Positions 53,812 to 59,205 of a stretch of DNA of 59,205 bases are shown here, in pieces. The DNA is from an uncultured Anaerolineae bacterium (GTDB lineage Bacteria > Chloroflexota > Anaerolineae > Aggregatilineales > Phototrophicaceae), in contig CALKJO010000019.1 in NCBI GenBank assembly GCA_937995825.1, positions 1 through 59,205 of the forward strand. The letters run 5' to 3'. Positions within the stretch are counted from its first letter, which is position 1; every line of letters starts with the position of its first letter. The translations under genes were made by a program, and so were the position numbers. The notes beneath the pieces were generated by a model. That model had not been told where the DNA came from and ran no database searches. It saw nothing but the letters and a program-made list of their open reading frames with translations.

Positions 53812-53859
53812 TCAATGGTCATATGTGGTCATACAGCGGTAGGGCTTGACGACCTACGC

Positions 53860-53887
53860 TTGAAAACGAGACTACACACTGTATCAT
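53860..53887 (+). promoter_or_regulatory. Candidate promoter of pdxS
   Basis: TTGAAA (53860-53865) and TATCAT (53882-53887) with a 16-base spacer lie 25 bases before the pdxS ATG, in the 100-bp gap after asnS. Each box differs from consensus by one or two bases. No terminator for asnS was seen. Confidence 0.45.
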
Positions 53888-53911
53888 AATTGAATCTTGA
53901 GGAATAGAATC

Positions 53912-54823
53912 ATGGCGGAAACAAACGGACATCATGTCAACGGCGGCGGCGAAACCGGGACGTTCGCGCTGAAAAAGGGCTTGGCGCAGATGCTCAAGGG
54001 TGGGGTGATCATGGATGTGGTCACGCCAGAGCAGGCAAAAATCGCCGAAGACGCGGGCGCGGCGGCGGTCATGGCGCTGGAGCGCATCCCGGCAGACATC
54101 CGCGCGCACGGCGGCGTCGCCCGCATGAGCGACCCGGACATGATCGAAGGGATCATGAAAGCGGTTAGCATCCCGGTCATGGCAAAATGCCGCATTGGGC
54201 ATTTCGTCGAGGCGCAGATTCTTGAAGCGCTCGGCGTTGATTACATCGATGAGAGCGAAGTCCTGACCCCGGCGGATGAAGAGAACCACATCAACAAACA
54301 TGCCTTCAAAGTGCCATTCGTCTGCGGATGCCGCAACTTGGGCGAGGCGCTGCGGCGTATCGCCGAAGGTGCGGCGATGATCCGCACGAAGGGCGAAGCC
54401 GGCACGGGCGACGTGGTCGAGGCGGTGCGGCATGGGCGAGCGGTGCTGAGCGAAATCCGCCGCCTGACCTCGATGGACGAAAACGAACTGTTCACCTATG
54501 CTAAGAATATCCAGGCTCCCTACGAACTGGTCAAAGAGACGGCGCAGCTCGGTCGGCTGCCAGTGGTCAATTTCGCAGCGGGCGGAATCGCCACCCCGGC
54601 GGACGCAGCGCTGATGATGCAGTTGGGCGTCGATGGTGTGTTCGTTGGAAGCGGCATTTTCAAAAGCGGCGATCCCGCCAAGCGCGCCAAAGCCATCGTC
54701 GAAGCGGTCACGCACTATCGGGACGCGAACATCCTGCTCAACGTCAGCCGCAGTCTCGGCGAAGCGATGGTCGGCATCCAGGTCGGGCCGGACAACCTGT
54801 ATATGGGTAAACGTGGTTGGTAA
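53912..54823 (+). CDS. pdxS: PdxS, pyridoxal 5'-phosphate synthase lyase subunit
   Basis: A 303-residue barrel enzyme that makes pyridoxal 5'-phosphate from ribose 5-phosphate, glyceraldehyde 3-phosphate and ammonia. Key motifs are [17 protein letters not shown], the Lys in [28 protein letters not shown], the [25 protein letters not shown] region split by the second Lys, and the C-terminal [12 protein letters not shown] 53912 follows TTGAGGA; the frame reads back to a TTG at 53897 without support. The partner glutaminase PdxT is not next to it, which is unusual, so it must lie elsewhere or ammonia is supplied otherwise. Confidence 0.97.
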   Translation: MAETNGHHVNGGGETGTFALKKGLAQMLKGGVIMDVVTPEQAKIAEDAGAAAVMALERIPADIRAHGGVARMSDPDMIEGIMKAVSIPVMAKCRIGHFVEAQILEALGVDYIDESEVLTPADEENHINKHAFKVPFVCGCRNLGEALRRIAEGAAMIRTKGEAGTGDVVEAVRHGRAVLSEIRRLTSMDENELFTYAKNIQAPYELVKETAQLGRLPVVNFAAGGIATPADAALMMQLGVDGVFVGSGIFKSGDPAKRAKAIVEAVTHYRDANILLNVSRSLGEAMVGIQVGPDNLYMGKRGW

Positions 54824-55170
54824 ATGTGTTGGTGAGGTCTTAGGCGTGCTTCCGTTGCCGACGGTTTAATTCAGTGACGCCTATGATTTCTCCGTCAAGA
54901 AGCAGAAAACGCTTCTTGCCCAAGAGCCGGTGCAGAGTTTGGTTGATGTACCGGCTCTCCTGTTTCCAGAAGGCTTCGAGTCGAGCGCGCCATCGACGCC
55001 CAACTGATTGCCAAATGTCACCCACGCGCTGTAGGACAAGTAGAAGTGCCACAATGGTGGCGTCCCCGCGCCATGTCCATGCAGACCCATTGTTGAATCG
55101 GACTGGCTGGTGCGCTGGATTGGGGCTTGTCGTGGCAGAGGGAGTGTGTTAATTTAATGGCGCCTCTCAA
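54824..55170. other. 347-bp gap with three consecutive inverted repeats; no firm gene
   Basis: Between pdxS and tRNA-Ser lie three inverted repeats in a row: 7-bp arms at 54841-54847/54877-54883, 8-bp arms at 54896-54903/54911-54918 (7-base loop), and 9-bp arms at 54923-54931/54950-54958. The first could terminate pdxS. A minus-strand open frame of 70 codons (54840-55052, VGDIWQSVGRRWRARLEAFWK) also runs here but resembles nothing I know and has no clear start signal. The gap may hold a structured RNA, remains of a mobile element, or just a terminator array. Confidence 0.3.
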
Positions 55171-55258
55171 GGAGGGATGACCGAGCGGCTTAAGGTGGTG
55201 GTCTTGAAAACCACTGTGGCGGTTCCCGTCGCCGTGGGTTCGAATCCCACTCCCTCCG
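55171..55258 (+). tRNA. tRNA-Ser (anticodon TGA)
   Basis: An 88-base cloverleaf. The acceptor arms GGAGGGA/TCCCTCC pair fully with G as discriminator; the anticodon stem GTGGT/ACCAC encloses CTTGAAA with anticodon TGA; a long variable arm is typical of tRNA-Ser; the T arm has GTGGGTTCGAATCCCAC. CCA is not encoded. Confidence 0.97.
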
Positions 55259-55268
55259 TTGGTCAACT

Positions 55269-55359
55269 GGGGAGATGCCAGAGTGGACGAATGGGGCCGC
55301 CTGCTAAGCGGTTATACAGGGGTAACCCTGTATCGCAGGTTCGAATCCTGTTCTCCCCG
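55269..55359 (+). tRNA. tRNA-Ser (anticodon GCT)
   Basis: A 91-base cloverleaf ten bases after the first tRNA-Ser. Acceptor arms GGGGAGA/TCTCCCC with G discriminator, anticodon loop CTGCTAA (anticodon GCT), long variable arm, T arm GCAGGTTCGAATCCTGT. CCA is not encoded. Its 3' end borders the recombinase remnant and is a plausible attachment site for the integrated element. Confidence 0.97.
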
Positions 55360-56247
55360 CACGACAGGAAGTTATCCGAACAATTTCCTGAGCCTAGACC
55401 GCTAGAAATCCTAGCGGTCTTTGCTTTCTTGCCTTTACCAGAACTTTTTCCCGCGCCCCGTACTTCGTCGGAAATGTCCCGCAAGTACGCAAACGGTGCG
55501 CGTAACTCCAAACGTGTATTCCCCGCCGGGTCAACGATGACCCTCTCAACCATGTGACGCAGTAGTTCTTTCTGATCGCTGCAGTCAAGCCGATTATACA
55601 CGATCCCTACTTGAGCAATGATCTTGAGCGCAGCATCCAGATTTTCGATATGGATTTGCTGTTGTGTTTCCAATCCATCCGAGCTGTGGCGAATGCTTGC
55701 TCGTCTATCTTGCCATTCCTGCCACTGACTGTCCCAAAGACTTTCCGTCACCTTACCCGAGGCATACAGTCGCATCATTCAAACTTCTTCGTCGTCGACT
55801 GCCTTCAATGCAGCCGTCAGTTGTTCTCGCTCGTCAGGTTTGAGGTGTCCCATTTTTTCTGCGATGTCATTGGTATAGGCTGCACGGATCGCCGCGAGTA
55901 TTTCAGGGTCAACCTGCACATTCATCAATGCCGTTGGAATTTGCGCGTCAATACTGCTGCATAGAAAGTTGATATCGCTGCGAGCGATGCAGTAGTATGA
56001 AGTTCCTCCACCGATACGGGAAGCGTTCGATGTGGAGCAAGTCAGCCTGACGAGACCGGTATTGTTGGGTGCTTCAAGATAGATCAAGCCCTTGAGCAGA
56101 TATTCGTGTTTGCGCTCACGTCCACGCTTCAGGTCACGTTGATCGAGTATGGCGAGCCCACGCTCGAATTCATCAGTTGATACGATAGGCTCCCAGTTAC
56201 CCAGAATCGTTTTGGGTGGAACTTTCCCCGATTTGCTCGTTACCCAT
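55360..56247 (-). pseudogene. Large serine recombinase, truncated and interrupted
   Basis: On the minus strand the remaining frame holds the recombinase domain and C-terminal part of a large serine recombinase: ILGNWEPIVSTDEFERGL, LLKGLIYLE, a degraded zinc-ribbon area, then HLKPDEREQLTAALKAVDDEE, LYASGKVTES, RRASIRH and LRHMVERVIVDPAG. The catalytic resolvase domain is absent, cut off where the IS element starts (56248). A single in-frame TGA (55779-55781) splits DDEEV from MMRLYASG at a place where relatives have Arg, so a CGA-to-TGA change is likely. The open frame runs on into the antisense of tRNA-Ser(GCT), which is not real protein. It is the remnant of an integrative element or phage. 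Confidence 0.8.
55396..55420 (+). terminator. Intrinsic terminator after the tRNA-Ser pair
   Basis: Perfect 10-bp arms AGACCGCTAG/CTAGCGGTCT with loop AAATC, followed by TTGCTTTCTT on the + strand. It lies 36 bases after tRNA-Ser(GCT) and fits a rho-independent terminator of the tRNA transcript. It overlaps the end of the recombinase reading frame on the other strand. Confidence 0.75.
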
Positions 56248-56315
56248 TGAACTTGCCCCGATTCAGTGGAGGAAAACCTAAGAGACAGGTACACTGAATC
56301 GAGAAGCAGAAGACA

Positions 56316-56606
56316 ATGGCAACAGATCGAAGAAGTTACACGGCAGAGTTCAAACGCGAAGCGGTACGGCTGATGGAAACGAGCGGCAAACCCGTTGCTC
56401 AGCTTGCTCGCGATTTGGGCGTGAATGACAACAATCTGTATCGCTGGCGCAGCTTGTACGGTAGCCAACCCCCACGCGCCGCGCATGGCAAGGTGGCCGA
56501 GATGGAAGCCGAACTAAAGCGGCTGCGGCGCGAGGTGGAGGTGCTGCGGGCGGAGCGCGACATTCTAAAAAAGGCTATGAGCATTGTCAGCCGGAGCCAG
56601 CCATGA
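56316..56606 (+). CDS. IS3-family transposase OrfA
   Basis: A 96-residue protein with the HTH of IS3 OrfA (YTAEFKREAVRLMETSGK, LARDLGVNDNNLYRWR) and a C-terminal leucine-zipper-like coiled coil (MEAELKRLRREVEVLRAERDILKKA). It binds the IS ends. A canonical slippery heptamer A AAA AAG lies at 56567-56573 in this frame, allowing a -1 shift into orfB to give the OrfAB transposase. It overlaps orfB by four bases. Confidence 0.95.
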   Translation: MATDRRSYTAEFKREAVRLMETSGKPVAQLARDLGVNDNNLYRWRSLYGSQPPRAAHGKVAEMEAELKRLRREVEVLRAERDILKKAMSIVSRSQP

Positions 56607-57472
56607 GCTACCAGATCATCGAGGCCAACCGTGAGGTGGGCAGTGTCGAGCGGCTGTGCGGAGCGTTAGGGGTCTCGGTGAGCGGGTACTACGCCTGGCG
56701 TACTCGACCACCTAGCCAGCACCAACAGGCCGATGCCGTGCTGCTGACGGCCATTCGGACGGCGCATCAAGCGGGACGGGGTGTGTATGGCAGTCCCCGT
56801 ATCCACGCCGCTTTGCGCCAGCAGGGACTGTGCTGCTCACGCAAGCGGGTGGCACGGCTGATGCGCCAGTCTGGTATCCACTCGCGTCGCCGCCCGAAAC
56901 GGCGCGTGCGTACCACCGATAGTCGTCACAACCGTCCGGTTGCCCCCAACCTGTTGGCGCGCGATTTCAGTGCCAACACCCCCAATGAGAAATGGCTCGG
57001 CGACATCGTGGGCATCTGGACAGACGAAGGCTGGCTGTATCTGGCGGCACTGCTGGATACCTATTCCCGCCTGATTGTGGGCTGGGCCATGAGCATGTAT
57101 CGAGACGAAGCGCTGGTGGAGGCCGCCTTACGGATGGCGTTGCTGCGGCGAGAACTGCCCGAGGATACCGACCTGATCCAGCATACCGATCGTGGCAGCC
57201 AGTACACGGCAGAAGCGTACCTGGGGCTGCTGAACACACATGGCATTCAGGTCAGCATGAGCAACAAGGCTGATCCCTATGACAACGCCATGATGGAGAG
57301 TTTCTTCAGCACGCTGCGGGCCGAATTGACCGACCTGGAGCGTTTTGCCACCCGGCAGGCAGCACGAACGGCGGTGTTCGCGTTCATTGAGGTATTCTAT
57401 AATCGTCAGCGGTTGCATTCGTCACTGGGCTACCGCAGTCCACTGGCCTATCAAACCACCCATTCATCCTGA
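56603..57472 (+). CDS. IS3-family transposase OrfB (DDE domain)
   Basis: A 289-residue protein with an N-terminal HTH_21 region (VYGSPRIHAALR) and the rve integrase core. The DDE residues are visible: Asp in KWLGDIVGIWT, Asp in HTDRGSQYTA and Glu in MMESFFSTLRAEL, followed by FYNRQRLHSSLGY. It is intact and in the -1 frame relative to orfA, with no stop between the slippery site and its ATG, so a fused OrfAB can be made. The element could still be active. Confidence 0.96.
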   Translation: MSYQIIEANREVGSVERLCGALGVSVSGYYAWRTRPPSQHQQADAVLLTAIRTAHQAGRGVYGSPRIHAALRQQGLCCSRKRVARLMRQSGIHSRRRPKRRVRTTDSRHNRPVAPNLLARDFSANTPNEKWLGDIVGIWTDEGWLYLAALLDTYSRLIVGWAMSMYRDEALVEAALRMALLRRELPEDTDLIQHTDRGSQYTAEAYLGLLNTHGIQVSMSNKADPYDNAMMESFFSTLRAELTDLERFATRQAARTAVFAFIEVFYNRQRLHSSLGYRSPLAYQTTHSS

Positions 57473-57524
57473 AGTGTCTCTTATCAACCCTCCACCAAAA
57501 CGGGTCAAGACCAGGGAGACAAAT

Positions 57525-58595
57525 ATGGCTGCTTCAAGTTTGGTAATTCTTCTCCTTACCGCTTTTATGCTTGTAATATGGACTATTTACTGGAAGACTC
57601 CATTTTTTGTAAAGAAGTTCAATGTTTCTCTACTCGTGATGTTCAGTGCTGCATTAGGCTACTTATTCCTGTCCTTAACGACACTGACATCTACTAGCAA
57701 TACAGTTTCTTTAGTTTTAGGATGTTTTGCACTGATTGCGGGTATTGCCCATCTGGTTCTTGGGTTGATGAAACTATCTCAAGTTGACAGTAAGTATCGT
57801 TGGATACATTATCACAATAGAGCCACAGTCAGCTATAGTAGAGAACAACAGAATACCTTTTCGCTAAAGACCTCTGATGGTCAAACTATCAAGGGTATTG
57901 AAATTTCTGGACAGGATAATTCCAGAGCTTCTAAAGCGGTTATTGTTTGTCATGGAGCATCTCGCAGCAAAAATACAGCACCCGTTGCTCAGACTTCCTT
58001 GATCTTAGCTGAGCAATACGATGTATTTGCGTTCGATTTCCGGGGGCATATGGAAAGTAGTGGCGTTTGCTACGCCAACGGTGATGAAATAGACCTAGAT
58101 CTCGAAGCTGTTGTGAATTATGTGCGTAATAGAGGCTACGCAAAGATCGCGGTGTTCGGTTGGTCAATTGGCGGGGCGGCAGCATTACGCACCGCAGCAA
58201 AAGGCGCGAAAATCGACGCAATAATTGCTGGTGCGCCAGCCATAAATCTGGGTGATGTTTCTGAGGTCACGAGTCTGAATCGTTTTAGACTGCTCGGTTT
58301 TCCAGTACTTCTAATGATGTCCTTTCTAAGAAATGCTAGGATTGCTGTACATTCACAAACTGTCGATGATATAACTGCTTTCATTCCCAAACTGCCTAGA
58401 ATTCCCATTCTGCTGGCATACAACGACTCAGACTATGTATTGAAAGTCAACGCTGATGTGTTTGAAGAATTCTATGAACAACTTCCTGAACCAAAGGATC
58501 GTATCAGACTGGCGGGTAGAGGTCACCTCTTTGATTGGCCGCAAACATTCTTTTTGTGGAAGAAAGTATTGGACTGGCTGGAACGCAATCTGTAA
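57525..58595 (+). CDS. Membrane-anchored alpha/beta hydrolase
   Basis: A 356-residue protein. The first ~100 residues hold three hydrophobic helices (SLVILLLTAFMLVIWTIYW, LLVMFSAALGYLFLSL, VLGCFALIAGIAHLVLGL), then an alpha/beta hydrolase domain with VIVCHGASRSKN (oxyanion region), FDFRGH, the nucleophile elbow FGWSIGGAAALR, an acidic YNDSDYVL and the catalytic His in GRGHLFDW. Substrate unknown; it may act on lipids or peptides at the membrane. ATG 57525 lies 12 bases after the IS end with GGGAG ahead; the frame stays open back into the IS, but those codons belong to the element. G+C is clearly lower than in the main part of the window. Confidence 0.82.
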   Translation: MAASSLVILLLTAFMLVIWTIYWKTPFFVKKFNVSLLVMFSAALGYLFLSLTTLTSTSNTVSLVLGCFALIAGIAHLVLGLMKLSQVDSKYRWIHYHNRATVSYSREQQNTFSLKTSDGQTIKGIEISGQDNSRASKAVIVCHGASRSKNTAPVAQTSLILAEQYDVFAFDFRGHMESSGVCYANGDEIDLDLEAVVNYVRNRGYAKIAVFGWSIGGAAALRTAAKGAKIDAIIAGAPAINLGDVSEVTSLNRFRLLGFPVLLMMSFLRNARIAVHSQTVDDITAFIPKLPRIPILLAYNDSDYVLKVNADVFEEFYEQLPEPKDRIRLAGRGHLFDWPQTFFLWKKVLDWLERNL

Positions 58596-58619
58596 TCGCT
58601 GTTGGGATAGAAGAAACTG

Positions 58620-59205
58620 ATGGCAGATGCAAATTCGAAGTGGCAAGACTTTCCAAGACGATTGTTGACTGTTTCTATAGGAGCACCAAAGGTCTTCTTT
58701 CTCATTTACTTGGGAAGCCCGTTTTACGATTTCATTGTTGTGATCGTGGGATTTCTAGCAGGGCTAGAATTAGCCCACATGATTTCTCCAAGTAACCGCT
58801 TTTGGCGATTTGCAATACCGTTGATGCTGATTTTAACAATTTTGCCGACTGCATATGGGCAACCCACCATCGCATTAGTGACAAATTTGAGCGTCTTGGG
58901 CGTGTGGGTTGTCCGAGAAATGCTATCAACTGGAAAAATTAGCGATAGAGATCAAGTTATCTATTTCGTTGTGTCGCTAGTTTACGTGGGCTTGCCGCTC
59001 GCAATGCTTCTACCGGCTAGGGCGACTCTGCACGGTCTGTGGTGGACATTTGCGTTGTTTGTGAACAACTGGACTACGGATGGTTTCGCCCTGATTGGTG
59101 GTCGTTTTTTTGGAAAAACCAAACTTGCACCGAAAATTTCGCAAGCAAAAACTGTTGAAGGAGCAACGATCGGTTTATTTTCCGGCTCGTTAGCTGGCTC
59201 AGTCG
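58620..59205 (+). CDS. cdsA: Phosphatidate cytidylyltransferase (CdsA-like), 5' part
   Basis: The frame is open to the window edge and gives 195 residues. Several hydrophobic helices are followed by the CDP-alcohol/CdsA signature region: WTTDGFALIGGRFFGKTKLAPKIS split around the Asp and G-rich turn, then QAKTVEGATIGLFSG. CdsA makes CDP-diacylglycerol for phospholipid synthesis in the inner membrane. The signature Asp and KTVEG are present; the C-terminal part is beyond the window. It follows the hydrolase by 24 bases, same strand and same low G+C, so both probably came together or form one lipid-related unit. Confidence 0.8.
   Translation, partial: MADANSKWQDFPRRLLTVSIGAPKVFFLIYLGSPFYDFIVVIVGFLAGLELAHMISPSNRFWRFAIPLMLILTILPTAYGQPTIALVTNLSVLGVWVVREMLSTGKISDRDQVIYFVVSLVYVGLPLAMLLPARATLHGLWWTFALFVNNWTTDGFALIGGRFFGKTKLAPKISQAKTVEGATIGLFSGSLAGSV

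Larger units (their letters stand above)
56248..57513 (+). mobile_element. IS3-family insertion sequence, complete, 1266 bp
   Basis: Both ends are visible. The left end (from 56248, TGAACTTGCCCCGATTCAGTGG) and the reverse complement of the right end (TGGTCTTGACCCGTTTTGGTGG, ending 57513) agree at 19 of the first 25 positions and again at AAGAGACA further in. It encodes two overlapping frames, orfA and orfB. No 3-4 bp target duplication is seen (CAT on the left, GGG on the right), so a deletion or rearrangement may have followed insertion. It interrupts the serine recombinase on the left and abuts a hydrolase gene on the right. Confidence 0.9.

Noticed and set aside
55018..55266. Minus-strand frame encoding GSGIRTHGDGN-type peptide
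   Set aside because: It is the antisense of tRNA-Ser(TGA); such peptides are a known artefact in databases.
55263..55359. C-terminal extension of the recombinase frame (GENRIRTCDT)
   Set aside because: These codons are the antisense of tRNA-Ser(GCT), not real protein; the recombinase part ends before them.
57345..57524. N-terminal 60-residue extension of the hydrolase
   Set aside because: The in-frame codons lie within the IS right end; the gene has its own Shine-Dalgarno and ATG at 57525.

Overview
The window is a G+C-rich (roughly 60%) bacterial chromosome segment. Short intergenic gaps, long runs of ATGA-type overlaps, a Csx15 protein next to type III CRISPR genes, sugar ABC transporters beside GH3/GH38/GH172 enzymes, and a HoxEFUYH hydrogenase all fit a member of the Chloroflexota (Anaerolineae-like). 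That assignment is an inference from gene content and protein style, not from a marker gene.

Layout. (1) 1-2430, + strand: the tail of a type III-B CRISPR locus. It holds the end of cmr6, then a CARF-HTH protein, a CARF protein with a probable RelE-like nuclease end, and Csx15. This looks like a cyclic-oligoadenylate response cassette. (2) 2513-14801: a thiolase, a decayed carbohydrate-binding/GH16-like fragment, and a glycan-use locus. The locus has a GH3 beta-glycosidase, a GH38 alpha-mannosidase, a sugar ABC importer and an AraC regulator on the minus strand, with a GH172 enzyme divergent. (3) 15017-24000: a DsrE-like protein with a CobW-type GTPase, CoaBC, an unknown membrane protein, a PAS sensor kinase that lacks its phospho-accepting His, and pyruvate phosphate dikinase. 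(4) 24020-34257, minus strand: one tightly packed operon hoxEFUYHW-hypAFCDE for an NAD-linked group 3d [NiFe]-hydrogenase and its maturation, without hypB. (5) 34467-38751: a Clp-type AAA+ ATPase with a degenerate first ATPase domain, a translationally coupled unknown protein, and a phosphohexomutase. (6) 38861-47568, minus strand: a surface-polysaccharide cluster (two related glycosyltransferases, two epimerases, flippase, methyltransferase, asparagine synthase-like protein). (7) 47834-52365: an FbpA/PhnS-type ABC importer with a convergent GntR/FCD regulator and a candidate operator. (8) 52459-55359: asnS, pdxS, a structured gap and two tRNA-Ser genes. (9) 55360-59205: a broken large serine recombinase, a 1266-bp IS3-family element, and an A+T-richer tail with an alpha/beta hydrolase and the start of a cdsA homologue.

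The most notable points are the CARF effector cassette at the left edge, the Clp-like ATPase with a dead NBD1, the kinase with Asp in place of His, the two CoaBC active-site substitutions, the missing hypB, the long perfect stem-loops placed between binding-protein and permease genes in both ABC operons, and the nested decay (nonsense codon plus IS) of the recombinase beside tRNA-Ser. No CRISPR array and no rRNA were seen.
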